A model generated the notes under the pieces. The model was given only the letters and a program-made list of their open reading frames with translations, ran no database searches and was not told the DNA's origin. A DNA stretch of 64,000 nt from Verrucomicrobiota bacterium (GTDB lineage Bacteria; Verrucomicrobiota; Verrucomicrobiia; Chthoniobacterales; JAFAMB01): assembly GCA_019239825.1 (NCBI GenBank), contig JAFAZK010000280.1, positions 1-64,000 of the forward strand, read 5' to 3'. Below, in pieces: positions 34,751 to 44,220 of the stretch (position 1 is its first letter; each line of letters begins with the position of its first letter). A program made the position numbers and the translations under genes.

Positions 34751-35902
34751 ATGTCAACAACTCCGCAGGCGCCGCCTTACTCTCGAAAGAACCCTTTTCC
34801 TGCCAAACTTGTGGTAAGCCAGACATTGACACTCTCAGGTTCGGAGAAAGAGACGCGGCATTACGAGTTCTCGTTAGCGGGGTCCGGAATGCAATATGAG
34901 CCGGGAGATTCCATGGGGGTCTTCGCGAAAAACAATCCCAAGCTGGTAGAAGACCTTTTGGAGGCTCTCCATTTTTCTGGCGGCGAAAGTGTGACTACTA
35001 AAGAGGGCGAGACCTTCACGCTACGCGAAGGTCTGCTTCACTACTTTCAGATCACGCAACCTTCGAAACAATTCCTCGAGTTGATCGCTGAACGCTCGGC
35101 AACGAGAGCGGAGCTAAAGGAATTGCTGGATCCGGAACGAAAACGGGACCTGGATAATTATCTTTGGGGACTGGAAATCGTCGATTTTCTTCTGGATAAC
35201 CCTTCCCTTCGTTTAACTGTCGAAGAATTCGTGCGCACCCTGCGAAAGCTTCAGCCGCGGCTGTATTCAATCGCCTCCAGCCTGAAGGCTCACCCGGAAG
35301 AGGTGCACTTGATGGTTGCGTCGGTTCGTTATGAGAGCCATGGCCGGAAGCGTGAGGGTGTCGCGACCACTTATCTGGCGGATCGTGTCGCGGTCGGAGC
35401 AGAAGTGCCGATGTTCGTGCACATCGCCAAAGGATTTCGTCTTCCGGAGGATCCTTCGACACCGATCATTATGATCGGACCCGGCACCGGATTAGCTCCC
35501 TTTCGAGCGTATCTCGAGGAACGAAAGGCACTAGGCGCATCAGGGAAGAACTGGCTCTTCTTTGGCGAACAGCGTCACAACTGCGACTTCTTTTATAAGG
35601 AACAGCTTGAAGGGCTACAGAAGGAGGGTGTTTTAACGAGGTTTGACACCGCTTTTTCCCGAGACCAACCGAACAAAATCTACGTCCAACATCGAATCCT
35701 CGAAAACAGCAAGGAGATCTTCGATTGGCTGGAATCTGGCGCCCACTTCTTCGTCTGCGGCGACGCCGCCCGGATGGCAAAAGACGTGGATGTAGCTTTG
35801 CACCAAATCGTCGAAAAACATGGGGGCAAAACTCCCGAACAAGCCGCCGAGTACATCGAGGCCTTGCGAAAAGAGAAGCGTTATAAGAGGGACGTTTACT
35901 AA
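34751..35902 (+). CDS. CysJ-like FAD/NADPH reductase without flavodoxin domain
   Basis: 383 residues equal to the C-terminal two thirds of sulfite reductase alpha subunit. FAD contacts RLYSIASS near residue 175 and GVATTYLADR; NADPH site GPGTGLAPFRAYLEERKA near residue 245, NWLFFGEQRHNCDFFYKEQL, VQHRI and FVCGDAARMAKDVDVAL; the chain ends RYKRDVY with the FAD-stacking aromatic. The N-terminal FMN domain is missing, as in many stand-alone proteins annotated as sulfite reductase subunit alpha. The electron acceptor is unknown; no cysI is nearby. Confidence 0.85.
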   Translation: MSTTPQAPPYSRKNPFPAKLVVSQTLTLSGSEKETRHYEFSLAGSGMQYEPGDSMGVFAKNNPKLVEDLLEALHFSGGESVTTKEGETFTLREGLLHYFQITQPSKQFLELIAERSATRAELKELLDPERKRDLDNYLWGLEIVDFLLDNPSLRLTVEEFVRTLRKLQPRLYSIASSLKAHPEEVHLMVASVRYESHGRKREGVATTYLADRVAVGAEVPMFVHIAKGFRLPEDPSTPIIMIGPGTGLAPFRAYLEERKALGASGKNWLFFGEQRHNCDFFYKEQLEGLQKEGVLTRFDTAFSRDQPNKIYVQHRILENSKEIFDWLESGAHFFVCGDAARMAKDVDVALHQIVEKHGGKTPEQAAEYIEALRKEKRYKRDVY

Positions 35903-35918
35903 GAATAGGATCTGGCTC

Positions 35919-37364
35919 CTATTCTACGGTGATTTCTCGGACGTAGATATTCACCTGGCCGTCGGCGCCTTTTCGAACATCCTCGATCTGGAAGGGACGA
36001 TCGTTCAATCTGGCGACCGGATCTCCTTCCTTAGGAACATTGCCACCTTTCGGAAACTCTACGATAATTCGGATGCTCGCACCCGGCGCGTTGTTTGACT
36101 CGGATTTCGGCCGTAGGACGGCGCGATTCTCTCGGGCCGCAGTAACCGTGAACTCGCCTTTGAGGTAGATCGGCTCTGTGCCGATTCCTTTGTCGGCCAG
36201 CTCAGCAGTTTGGCTTACATCGAACAATCGGCCTCTTGGCATCAAACCAGGTTTAAAAAGTTGCCAGCTTCCAATTCGGTTACCCGCTCCGGGACTGGCT
36301 GAAGCGGCCAAAAAGGGTTGAGGAGTGGTTTCAGCAACCGCCGGGGCAGTCGGAGTCGGTGTAGCGGTAGGACGATTCGCCGGTGTTGCGGCTACGACCA
36401 GTTGTTTCGGGGTAGGGCTGGCGTGAGGCTGCTTCGCCAACAGAGCGGGCGTCGGAGTTGACACCGGTGCAGCGCGCAAGGCGGCCACCAAAGTAGGATT
36501 GTTAGAGACCGAGGCGCTAGGAGAAGCGTTACTCGGTGAAACTTTATTGGAAGGAGTGTTCGTCGATGCCACCTGCGAGCCGGCAGCTCGCCGATATTGG
36601 GCAAACCTGGTTTCGGCCGCTTCAAACTGGTTGTTGCTCACTAAGGGTAATCCGGCCTTTACGTAAAGGGCCGCAGGAGGTTCAAGCTGGAAGCTGCTCC
36701 CACTCTGGCCGTAGGAAGAGTAAAGCAACGGCATACAGGTGAATAGCAGACGTCCGCCGCCTAGGTTCGTGATATGAACGATAGCGGTCAGGTCAAACGA
36801 CCGTCGCAATTCCAACCCTAGCCCGGTGACCAACACCCGCTGCATGCTGGCTAGCTGTTCTTTTGGTCCCGGGAAGACCGCTTCCACGTAAATCGTGGGG
36901 ACGTCGTTTGATTGCGCCAACGCCACTACCCCGCTGCCGAAGTATTGATTTTCGCTCATCGGGAAGGCATCCAGAACCGTGTATTTTCCGGTTATATACG
37001 GAACTTTGCCTACTTGGTGGTCATAGTTGCGCAGGAACGATCGAATCAGGTTATTGCTTTCTTCTTGGAGACCAGTGGCAGTCATTGCTCCGTAACGCTC
37101 CAGCAGTTTGTCGGATCCCAGGAATTCTCCGGCTGGAGCAGCCGTTAATTCGAAGCGTTTCGGCGGCACCACCTTGTTGAGCTTAGCCAGTAGCTGGTAG
37201 TTGAAGGGTTGTTCCGGGTGATCGAAGACGTAGAAAGTTCCGATCCAGCAAACAACGGCTACACCGCAAAGCAGCAGGATGACTACCGTCCAACCGAAAA
37301 GACCGTCCGAGCCCTCAGGTGGGGGCAGACGTCCTCGTGAGCGCCCGAGCTCTACTGCTTTCAT
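35919..37364 (-). CDS. Membrane-anchored Pro/Ser-rich protein of unknown function
   Basis: 481 residues. Cytoplasmic start (charged, ending GLFGWT), one membrane helix (VVILLLCGVAVVCWIGTFYVF) near residues 27-47, a folded part up to about residue 250 containing GAMTATGLQEESNNLIRSFLRNYDHQVGKVPY, a low-complexity Ala/Pro/Thr/Ser linker (about 260-360, ATPTPTAPAVAE type), and a C-terminal region of beta-strand character (EPIYLKGEFTVTAARENRAVLRPK; GASIRIIVEFPKGGNVPKEGDPVARL). I do not recognise a family. It is convergent with the reductase gene. Confidence 0.75.
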   Translation of the reverse strand: MKAVELGRSRGRLPPPEGSDGLFGWTVVILLLCGVAVVCWIGTFYVFDHPEQPFNYQLLAKLNKVVPPKRFELTAAPAGEFLGSDKLLERYGAMTATGLQEESNNLIRSFLRNYDHQVGKVPYITGKYTVLDAFPMSENQYFGSGVVALAQSNDVPTIYVEAVFPGPKEQLASMQRVLVTGLGLELRRSFDLTAIVHITNLGGGRLLFTCMPLLYSSYGQSGSSFQLEPPAALYVKAGLPLVSNNQFEAAETRFAQYRRAAGSQVASTNTPSNKVSPSNASPSASVSNNPTLVAALRAAPVSTPTPALLAKQPHASPTPKQLVVAATPANRPTATPTPTAPAVAETTPQPFLAASASPGAGNRIGSWQLFKPGLMPRGRLFDVSQTAELADKGIGTEPIYLKGEFTVTAARENRAVLRPKSESNNAPGASIRIIVEFPKGGNVPKEGDPVARLNDRPFQIEDVRKGADGQVNIYVREITVE

Positions 37365-37398
37365 TGGTAGTTAGCTGATTCTGGGACGGTATAGAAAA

Positions 37399-37737
37399 TC
37401 AGCGTTTCTCCCCGGAGACTTCGAATGAACTTCCACAACCACAACTGCGGACAACGTTAGGATTATCGATTTTAAAACCTGAGCCGGTCAACCCATCCGT
37501 AAAGTCCACGGTTGATCCATGCAAGTACGCGGCGCTCTTCGGGTCGATGAGTACAGATACTCCGTTGCTTTCGATCCGATGGTCATCCGCTTTGGGGTAA
37601 TCAAACTGCATGCCGTATTGCTGACCGGCACAGCCTCCATCTTCGACAAAGATGCGTAACCCCTTGTCACTGTAGCTCGGATCTTCCGAGACCAGCTCTT
37701 GGAGGTGCCGAATAGCTGCTTGAGTGACCGTAATCAT
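37399..37737 (-). CDS. A-type iron-sulfur carrier (ErpA/IscA/HesB family)
   Basis: 112-residue scaffold or carrier delivering Fe-S clusters to client proteins. The three conserved Cys are visible: GGCAGQQYGMQFD near residue 35 and RSCGCGSSF near residue 100. Flanking VTQAAIRHLQELV and DFTDGLTGSGFKIDNPN fit the family. ErpA and IscA cannot be told apart here. Confidence 0.9.
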   Translation of the reverse strand: MITVTQAAIRHLQELVSEDPSYSDKGLRIFVEDGGCAGQQYGMQFDYPKADDHRIESNGVSVLIDPKSAAYLHGSTVDFTDGLTGSGFKIDNPNVVRSCGCGSSFEVSGEKR

Positions 37738-37799
37738 GGCTATGTCCTAACTTAAACGGTAAGTCCCTACGACGTCAACGGCGGGAGAGGGGGAGAGGA

Positions 37800-37962
37800 G
37801 AGAAGCTAAAAGTGATTGGTGATTCGTGATTGGTGGGCGGGCTGTCTGCGTTTTCAACAGGAACAGGTGCCGCACAGCAACGTCCTGACGTACACAGACC
37901 TCTCCTGCTGCTTCTGACGTCGGACCTCCCCACCAATCACGAATCACCAATCACGTTCGACT
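37800..37962. repeat. Family D palindrome, GTGATTGGTGA words
   Basis: AAAAGTGATTGGTGATTCGTGATTGGTGGGCGGG (37807-37841) is mirrored by CCCCACCAATCACGAATCACCAATCACG (37928-37955). The gap is upstream of mutL. Confidence 0.75.
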
Positions 37963-38010
37963 CCCCGCCCTCCCGTTGTGCAACATCCCATACTGCGGTA
38001 GCCTAACAAA

Positions 38011-39885
38011 ATGGGTCGGATCGCTTTGCTTCCGGACGAAGTCGCTTCACAAGTGGCGGCGGGCGAGGTCGTGGAGCGGCCAGCTTCGGTGGTAAAGGAG
38101 CTGGTCGAAAACAGTCTGGACGCGGGAGCGACCAGGATTGAAATCGCCATCGCCAGAGGCGGCGCCAGCCTGGTGCGCGTAGTGGACAACGGCTTTGGCA
38201 TGGATCGGGACGATGCTCTCTTAAGTTTGGAGCGCCACGCCACCAGTAAGATTCGGACCGGCAATGACCTTGCAAACATTCATACGCTTGGTTTTCGGGG
38301 AGAAGCTTTGCCAAGCATCGCCAGCGTTTCTCGCTTTCGCTTGGCCACTCGTCCTAACGATGCGATCGAAGGAACAGAGATCCTGGTCAATGGTGGAAAG
38401 ATAGATAGTGTCCGGGCCTGTGGCGAAGCGCCGGGGACTTTGGTCGAAGCCAAACATCTCTTCTACAATCTGCCGGCTCGGCGGAAATTCTTACGCACGG
38501 AGAACACGGAAGCCAGCCACGTTCAACATCAGTTGATGCTGCAAGCGCTGGGGCATCCAGAGGTCGGTTTTGTACTTTTGCGGGACCAAGCGGTGATTTT
38601 TCAGTTACCCCCAACCCGGTCGTTGGCGACCCGCATTTCTGATCTGCGAGGCGACCAGATCATGAAACAGGTAGTCGAGATCGAGCCCACCACCGTCGAC
38701 GGGATCTCGATTCGCGGATTTTTAGGTAAAGCGGGCGTCAGCCGGCCAACCCGAGCGGAACAGATCATGTTTGTTAATGGGCGGGCGGTCGACAATCTGA
38801 CCATCCAACACGCTTTACGGGAGGGTTATCACACCGCGTTGATGAAAGGGCAGTATCCCCTGGTGTTTCTCTTTCTGGATCTGGATCCAGCGGACGTTGA
38901 CGTTAATGTGCACCCGGCCAAGCGGGAAGTCCGGTTTCGCAATCCGGATGTGATTCGCCAGTCTTTGGCAGAAACGGTTCGGAAAACGCTCGACTCAGAC
39001 CGCGGCAATTGGAGTCGGGCATTTGCCAGTCCGCGATCATCCCCATTACTGGATGTTGCAGACTTCGCCCCTTCTCCTCCTGTAGCTTCGTCGGCGAGGG
39101 CCGAATCTGTGGCGCCACTCGTGCCTCTGGTGGAGCAGTTCGCGTTGCGGAAAGATTGGCACGAGTTTTCACAACCACAGCAAAAAGAAGACGGATTAGC
39201 ATCCCCACAGATTTATCGCTCGGAAACGGCGATACCGGTTTCTCATGGCAGCAAAACCGAGGCCCATTCGACGAGGATCCCACCGGACGGTAGGGAAACC
39301 CCGAGCTCAGAGTTCCGCTTGCTCGGTGTGTTAGGGAAACTCTACATCCTCATGGAGAATGAAGAGGGACTAGTTCTGGTGGATCAGCACGCCGCTCATG
39401 AACGCATTCTATTCGAGCGTCTGCGCCGCGAAACCGAAACCGCCGGTGTCCCCTGTCAACGGCTGCTCATTCCGATCGTGTTAAGGCTGCCGCCAAAAGA
39501 TCACGATTGGCTGCTGCTAAATGCGCCCAGCTTGCAGAAAATGGGGTTTTCGGTTGAACCTTTTGGCGAGTCGACGTTGAAAATCGATGGGATTCCGCAG
39601 TTTTTGCGGATAGAAGATCCTGCAAATACCATCCGCCAGCTCGTGGATGAGCTTCGTTCTCTCACCTCTAGCACCTCGCGTCTTCGCCTGGGCGAAGACG
39701 TCATAGCAAAGACAGTTTGTCGGTACGCAGTGAAAGCCAATGATCAGCTTCACGCTGCCGAAATTGGTCAATTGGTTAAGGACCTCTTGGCTTGCGAGTT
39801 ACCTTATTGCTGCCCACATGGACGCCCCACCATGATCCAGATCGGTTATTCAGAGTTGGAGAAGAAGTTTGGTAGGAAAGTGTGA
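38011..39885 (+). CDS. mutL: DNA mismatch repair protein MutL
   Basis: 624 residues. N-terminal GHKL ATPase: VVKELVENSLDAGAT with catalytic Glu near residue 32, DNGFGM, TSKI and GFRGEALPSIASVS; then FYNLPARRKFL and the transducer domain ending VDVNVHPAKREVRF. A Pro/Ser-rich linker runs to about 425. The C-terminal domain has DQHAAHERILFERL and LLACELPYCCPHGRPTMIQI, matching the DQHA(x)2E(x)4E and CPHGRP metal-site motifs, so it should nick DNA itself and not need MutH. Confidence 0.95.
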   Translation: MGRIALLPDEVASQVAAGEVVERPASVVKELVENSLDAGATRIEIAIARGGASLVRVVDNGFGMDRDDALLSLERHATSKIRTGNDLANIHTLGFRGEALPSIASVSRFRLATRPNDAIEGTEILVNGGKIDSVRACGEAPGTLVEAKHLFYNLPARRKFLRTENTEASHVQHQLMLQALGHPEVGFVLLRDQAVIFQLPPTRSLATRISDLRGDQIMKQVVEIEPTTVDGISIRGFLGKAGVSRPTRAEQIMFVNGRAVDNLTIQHALREGYHTALMKGQYPLVFLFLDLDPADVDVNVHPAKREVRFRNPDVIRQSLAETVRKTLDSDRGNWSRAFASPRSSPLLDVADFAPSPPVASSARAESVAPLVPLVEQFALRKDWHEFSQPQQKEDGLASPQIYRSETAIPVSHGSKTEAHSTRIPPDGRETPSSEFRLLGVLGKLYILMENEEGLVLVDQHAAHERILFERLRRETETAGVPCQRLLIPIVLRLPPKDHDWLLLNAPSLQKMGFSVEPFGESTLKIDGIPQFLRIEDPANTIRQLVDELRSLTSSTSRLRLGEDVIAKTVCRYAVKANDQLHAAEIGQLVKDLLACELPYCCPHGRPTMIQIGYSELEKKFGRKV

Positions 39886-39898
39886 GAGTCGGTGCGAC

Positions 39899-40141
39899 CT
39901 GGAGGGGAGCCGCTTTATAATATGGCTCGACTGCCGGCGACATTTTCTCTTACACCGTTTGCGACCGGAAAATGTGAAAGCAGGCGGCTTGCGAGCATTA
40001 CCCAGCGTGTGTTTCTGCCAAATGTTTTCACGTTGGATCGACCAGGGCCCAAACGATAAGACTGCCACGCCTCGAAACATTCTCGGGAGCCGCCTATTGC
40101 CGAACCATTGAGCTGCTATGTTTTAAAGCGGCTCCCCTCCA
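39899..40141. repeat. Family A structured palindrome, copy 3
   Basis: CTGGAGGGGAGCCGCTTTATAA at the left edge pairs with TTTTAAAGCGGCTCCCCTCCAG at the right; inner arms are AGCAGGCGGCTTGCGAG and CTCGGGAGCCGCCTATTG. CATTTTC..GAAAATG forms an extra hairpin in the left half. It sits between convergent mutL and the holin-like operon. Confidence 0.8.
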
Positions 40142-40168
40142 GCCGCGTCGGCTGACTTCTCCCTTTTG

Positions 40169-40528
40169 CTACGCCTTCTTCCCCATTTTCCTGGCTAGTA
40201 AAGCGATCAAGGCTGGTTTAGCGACTGTCCACGCAACGGACCAAAGTTGTCCCGCTACCGTGCCGGCAAAGCTTTTACCGGGAGGCCGGACGCGACCGCC
40301 GTGTTTATCGATATAGATCTTTTTCGTTCGCCGTGGTAGCCGCGATAGTACCCAACCGAAGAACGCCATGAAGCTTAGCCAAACCCAACGGTTTTTTTGC
40401 CAAGCCACCGAAAAACGGTGTTGGAAGTTGAGCTGACCTTGCAGGCCGGTCGTAGCGCCGGCCAGATCACCTCGGGTTCTCTCCAGTTCCTCGATTATTC
40501 GACGTTTCTCGTCGTTGACCGGAGCCAT
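40169..40528 (-). CDS. Small membrane protein of unknown function
   Basis: 119 residues, N-terminal helix KRRIIEELERTRGDLAGATTGL reminiscent of DUF3618-type linkers, a hydrophobic stretch WVWLSFMAFFGWVLSRL near residues 48-64 and a second WSVAWTVAKPALIALLARKMG at the C-terminus. It overlaps the holin-family gene by 34 bases and forms a unit with the next two genes, a combination seen in envelope-stress-type operons. Confidence 0.65.
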   Translation of the reverse strand: MAPVNDEKRRIIEELERTRGDLAGATTGLQGQLNFQHRFSVAWQKNRWVWLSFMAFFGWVLSRLPRRTKKIYIDKHGGRVRPPGKSFAGTVAGQLWSVAWTVAKPALIALLARKMGKKA

Positions 40529-40914
40529 TCTCGATCCTTTTGCAACTCATCTAGGGTCATACGGAACATCGGCCGGATTACTCGGTAGCGGAGGATAATC
40601 GCCGCAATCAAACTTCCGGCTAGCAGAATTCCAGCGCAGAGCAGGGCCCCCCAGCCCCATTCCCAATGGAGTATCGTGATGATCAGATACAGCAGAAAGA
40701 CTGCAAACATCACCAGAAAGCCTGCAAATAACACCAACACACCCGTTACCAGGAGGCCGATAATTAACAGGTGTAATCCGGCTTCCTTAGCTTCCAGTCC
40801 CAAGAGCTGGAACCGGAGTTCCAGATAACGAAGAAACGCCGCGACCCAGTCTTTAACCGAGTCGGCAGTCGATGAGCGCTCCGATTCAGCGCCAACCGGA
40901 GCATCTGAACTCAT
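40495..40914 (-). CDS. Holin-X/DUF1469-type membrane protein
   Basis: 139 residues: charged N-terminus, amphipathic FLRYLELRFQLLGLEAKEAG, then two membrane helices (LLIIGLLVTGVLVLFAGFLVMFAVFLLYLI and GALLCAGILLAGSLIAAIIL). This is the pattern of the PF07332 'phage holin' family, which in chromosomal settings is not a lysis protein. Starts four bases after the DUF883-like stop. Confidence 0.8.
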   Translation of the reverse strand: MSSDAPVGAESERSSTADSVKDWVAAFLRYLELRFQLLGLEAKEAGLHLLIIGLLVTGVLVLFAGFLVMFAVFLLYLIITILHWEWGWGALLCAGILLAGSLIAAIILRYRVIRPMFRMTLDELQKDREWLRSTTRNVE

Positions 40915-40917
40915 AGA

Positions 40918-41256
40918 TTATTTGCGAAGAAACAGACCGAGCAGAAAACCGGCGCCTAACGCCATCAGTATCGCCTTGGTTGGGTTCTCTCGCACGTACG
41001 CTTCTCCTTCGCTCTGCCAAAATTTTGCCTTTGAACGAGCGTCTGACCACGCCGTTTCTGCCGCTCCGCGAAATTCGTGAGCTCTAGCCTCTGCCGCCGC
41101 CTTGAGCTCGTCCGCCTTTTTCTCCGCGGCTTTCCGGATTTCGTCGGCCTTGGCGCTAGCCGCAGTTTTTAAATCGTCAGCCGCAGCTTTCAAATGTTCT
41201 TTTGATTTGCCCGCTGCCGCATCTGGGTCTGGACTGGTTTCCATAGTTCGTGCCAA
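40918..41256 (-). CDS. DUF883/ElaB-like tail-anchored protein
   Basis: 112 residues. A long Ala/Lys/Glu-rich amphipathic helix (repeats of KADEIRKAAEKKADELKAA type) is followed by YVRENPTKAILMALGAGFLLGLFLRK, the C-terminal anchor signature of ElaB/YqjD/DUF883 proteins, which tie ribosomes to the membrane in E. coli. Translation may start at the second Met (METSPDPD). First gene of the three-gene unit. Confidence 0.82.
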   Translation of the reverse strand: MARTMETSPDPDAAAGKSKEHLKAAADDLKTAASAKADEIRKAAEKKADELKAAAEARAHEFRGAAETAWSDARSKAKFWQSEGEAYVRENPTKAILMALGAGFLLGLFLRK

Positions 41257-41439
41257 AATTAAGTCTTCTAAGTGGAGAGTGGATTAACCTCTGAACTATA
41301 AAACACTCTCGGGTTTTAATCTCGAAAATCAACCTTTCGACACGTCTTAGGCTTGCTCAAGGCGGGCCTTCCGACAAGGCCAAGGCCAGCGCGTGGCGAG
41401 GGGTTATATTTGTTTCGGCGCAGGCTCCTGATTCCGGTC

Positions 41440-41658
41440 TTATGTTTCCCGGAAAATAATTCGAGCTTTACTCATATCGTAAGGGGAAATCTCAATTTCC
41501 ACTTTGTCACCGGGGACGATGCGGATGAAATTTTTCCGCATTTTTCCGCTGATATGGGCGAGAACCTTCTGGCCGTTTGGCAGCGTCACCCGAAACATCG
41601 TATTGGGTAGGACTTCAGTGATCGTGCCTTGGATAACCAGAGGTTCCTCCTTAGGCAT
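41440..41658 (-). CDS. infA: Translation initiation factor IF-1
   Basis: Single OB-fold protein binding the ribosomal A site during initiation. [53 protein letters not shown] is diagnostic. I start at the Met of MPKEEPLVI (72 residues); the ORF has six more codons upstream. Confidence 0.96.
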   Translation of the reverse strand: MPKEEPLVIQGTITEVLPNTMFRVTLPNGQKVLAHISGKMRKNFIRIVPGDKVEIEISPYDMSKARIIFRET

Positions 41659-41719
41659 ACGTGAAATTGTCTTCACAAGCTGCAGTTTTCAAACGAGATA
41701 CGCGCGGCCGGTAAAAAAA

Positions 41720-41881
41720 CCGAGGAGGTAGGAGCTAGAATCTAGGAGCTAGGAGTGACGCTGCGTCACCAGGCGCAAAGCGAACCGACGGGGATCTGAC
41801 ATATAAGTTCCCTAGGTCCTATAGGTGCTATTCGGTAGCAGGGATCAGAAATGCCTCATGTCCCCAATTCCCACCCAACTC
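41720..41881. repeat. Family D words upstream of infA
   Basis: AGGAGGTAGGAGCTAGAATC and TAGGAGCTAGGAGTGACGC are loosely mirrored by CCTAGGTCCTATAGGTGC and CCAACTCCTAACCC. GTGACGCTGCGTCAC is a perfect short palindrome at 41755-41769. Confidence 0.5.
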
Positions 41882-42493
41882 CTAACCCCCTTGGAACTTC
41901 AGCACCCCGAACCGTTCCGGTAGATGGAAAGTACCGCTAAAGGTAGGCGACCAAGCCGAGAGCTCACGAGGCTGATCTTTTGGATGTTCGATCCGGCAAA
42001 AGTTAATACGCCACCGGGAAGCGTCACATTCGCCCATGCTTTTGAAAGGGAGAGCCAGTCCTGCCACCCATCCGTAAGCCAACAAACCCGTTGCTGTACG
42101 AAGTCCTTCGCAGTTCCAGGCGAAATCCTTTCGCATCCCGCTCCGAACCCGTCGTATAAAAACGTCTAATACCGTATTCAACGGATTAACCTCGAACTCG
42201 AAGTAACAATCCAGATCGCCGAAGGGATCAATAAAGATCTCGACCACATCTTGTTCCCAGAGCGGATCATCCCGTTTGGTGAGGGTTGCCCACGGGTCTG
42301 GATCTTGGCAAACGAAAAGGACCAGGAGCTCGTCTCGATGCCAAGCGACGCGGATTTCGGTTCCCCAGACCGGCGGCCGGCCGCTCCTGTTATCTAACAG
42401 AAAAACGCGGCTGGCCTTAGACCAACAACCGGCAAGTGCATCTAAGGACGAACCGTCCCAGGCCTCGGTGTGAGGGCAGATAACCGCCGGCAT
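41882..42493 (-). CDS. CBM9-like carbohydrate-binding protein
   Basis: 203 residues forming one family 9 beta-sandwich: SKASRVFLLDNRSGRPPVWGTEIRVAWHRDELLVLFVCQDPDP, then DPLWEQDVVEIFIDPFGDLDCYFEFEVNPLNTVLDVFIRR and WVAGLALPFKSMG, a pattern often seen in proteins annotated as carbohydrate-binding family 9-like. No signal peptide is seen from ATG 42493, so location and ligand are unclear; a longer start at 42553 does not add one. Confidence 0.82.
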   Translation of the reverse strand: MPAVICPHTEAWDGSSLDALAGCWSKASRVFLLDNRSGRPPVWGTEIRVAWHRDELLVLFVCQDPDPWATLTKRDDPLWEQDVVEIFIDPFGDLDCYFEFEVNPLNTVLDVFIRRVRSGMRKDFAWNCEGLRTATGLLAYGWVAGLALPFKSMGECDASRWRINFCRIEHPKDQPRELSAWSPTFSGTFHLPERFGVLKFQGG

Positions 42494-42533
42494 GCTGGTC
42501 TGTTGGTCTGGCGATATCACCGTTAAAATCAGA

Positions 42534-42655
42534 GTTTCACCACAAAGGCACAAAGAACACAGAGGTTAAGAGGAAGAGATTTTTTAAAAGCCTCGATCTC
42601 CAAGCTCTCTGTTTCTCTGTCGTGCAAACATGCGGCCTTCGTGGTGAATTTATTT
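42534..42655. repeat. Family D palindrome, CACCACAAAGGCACAAAG type
   Basis: TTTCACCACAAAGGCACAAAG and CACAGAGGTTAAGAGG at the left are mirrored by CTCTCTGTTTCTCTGTCG and CCTTCGTGGTGAATTT at the right. This resembles a palindrome I recall from many environmental genomes. Confidence 0.7.
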
Positions 42656-43828
42656 TCCCGCCTTCGTTTCGGCGATCAGCTTGCGAAATTGATCGAAAAA
42701 GTAGGTGGCGTCATGTGGCCCCGGCGCAGCCTCCGGATGGTATTGCACACTGAACACAGGATGGTTTCGGTCGCGTAGACCCTCAACCGTGCCGTCGTTC
42801 AGGTTGATGTGGGATACTTCCACGTCGGAAGGTAATGAATCCGGATCCACAGCGAACCCGTGATTCTGTGAGGTAATCGCTACTTTCCCGGTGGCCAGAT
42901 CTTTGACCGGCTGATTCCCTCCCCGGTGACCGAACTTCAGTTTAAATGTTTTCCCACCGTAGGCATAACCCAGTAACTGGTGGCCGAGACAGATCCCAAA
43001 GATAGGGCATCTGCCGACCAATTCGCTGAGTTCTTTGTGAATGTAGGTCAGCGGCGCAGGATCTCCCGGGCCATTGGATAGGAAGACGCCATCCGGCTTC
43101 AAACTCAACACCTCTTTAGCTGTGGTTCCGGCCGGCACTACCCGCACTCCGAACCCATGTTGGCGCAGCCGGCGCAGGATGTTGGTTTTAATACCGTAAT
43201 CGTAAGCAACGATATTATGCTGCTTCGGGGGTAACGATTTGAAGGCTTGACCGTTTTCTTCGATCTCTGCGGTGTCGGCGCCCTTTATCAAAGTCCATTC
43301 CCGGCTCAAACGATCTTCTGGGTCCCATTCGAATGCCTCAGGCGTTGTGACCTCTCTAACAAAATCAGCGCCAATCATCGGCGGGGCATTGCGAGCCGCG
43401 GCGACCGCGTCTGCAGGAGATAGAGCTTCGTCTGTCAGGCAGGCCCGCATCGCTCCGCGAACCCGTAGATGCTTGGTGAGGGCTCGAGTATCCACCCCTT
43501 GGATCGCAGGGATCTTCCAACGCTTCAGATATTCGTCGAGCGACCCTGCTGAGCGCCAATTGCTGGTTATGGGCGATAATTCTCCTACCACAAACCCGCG
43601 GACGTGCGGTTCACTGCTCTCGTTGTCGAGGTCGTTTGTTCCGTAATTGCCGATCAGCGGATAGGTCATCGTGACGATTTGACCGCGGTAGGAGGGATCC
43701 GTCAGGACTTCCTGGTAACCCGTCATCGACGTGTTAAAACAGATCTCGCCGACAGTGGTGCCGGACGCGCCGAACGAGTCCCCGCTGAAGGTCCGCCCAT
43801 CTTCTAGAGCGATTAAAGCCTGCTTCAT
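42650..43828 (-). CDS. carA: Carbamoyl-phosphate synthase small subunit
   Basis: Glutaminase subunit supplying ammonia to CarB for arginine and pyrimidine synthesis. N-terminal ALIALEDGRTFSGDSFG, FNTSMTGYQEVLTDPSYRGQIVTMTYPLIGNYG, then the class I glutamine amidotransferase with SNGPGDP, nucleophile Cys in PIFGICLGHQLLGYAYGG and HPEAAPGPHD. Start ATG 43828 (392 residues). carB is not adjacent. Confidence 0.95.
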   Translation of the reverse strand: MKQALIALEDGRTFSGDSFGASGTTVGEICFNTSMTGYQEVLTDPSYRGQIVTMTYPLIGNYGTNDLDNESSEPHVRGFVVGELSPITSNWRSAGSLDEYLKRWKIPAIQGVDTRALTKHLRVRGAMRACLTDEALSPADAVAAARNAPPMIGADFVREVTTPEAFEWDPEDRLSREWTLIKGADTAEIEENGQAFKSLPPKQHNIVAYDYGIKTNILRRLRQHGFGVRVVPAGTTAKEVLSLKPDGVFLSNGPGDPAPLTYIHKELSELVGRCPIFGICLGHQLLGYAYGGKTFKLKFGHRGGNQPVKDLATGKVAITSQNHGFAVDPDSLPSDVEVSHINLNDGTVEGLRDRNHPVFSVQYHPEAAPGPHDATYFFDQFRKLIAETKAGK

Positions 43829-43924
43829 TTTCGGCGGCAAATATGGGGGTGGTAAGAGAGGAGTTCAAGGGCGGGGAGAGCAGGATTCAGGAGCCAGGAG
43901 GCGTTGGGTTTGGTGCGCGTGCCG

Positions 43925-44217
43925 CCTGGAGGGGAGCCGCTTTTGAATTTTGCCCGTAACCTGAGCTGATCGGGCAAATAAGTGGCGCCCTAGGGGTTGC
44001 TTGTTCAGCAGGCGGCTCCCGCGAACGCCTGCTGATGTCCCTACAACCCACTGCGATTCACTTCGCTCTATACCAAATACGACGCGATAGGGCCAAATCG
44101 CACGGTGAGACGTTCGAGGGAGCCGCCTGCTTCTCCCGCCAGGCAAACTTCGCCCGGCGGAGGGCTCCGATCGCATGCGTTCAAATTAGCATCGGCGAAA
44201 GCGGCTCCCCTCCAGGG
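43925..44217. repeat. Family A structured palindrome, copy 4
   Basis: CTGGAGGGGAGCCGCTTTTGAA (43926 on), AGCAGGCGGCTCCCGCGAACG (44008 on), GTTCGAGGGAGCCGCCTGCTT (44112 on) and GAAAGCGGCTCCCCTCCAG (to 44216) give the four arms. The right arm ends four bases from the stop of the glycosylase gene. Gap between carA and ycaQ. Confidence 0.82.
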
Positions 44218-44220
44218 TGT

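Noticed and set aside
40495..40914. Phage holin / prophage remnant
   Set aside because: The family name is misleading; neighbours are a DUF883-like and another membrane protein, with no phage genes in the window.
41280..41440. Possible tRNA or small RNA next to infA
   Set aside because: No cloverleaf, T-loop or other recognisable RNA motif was found by eye.
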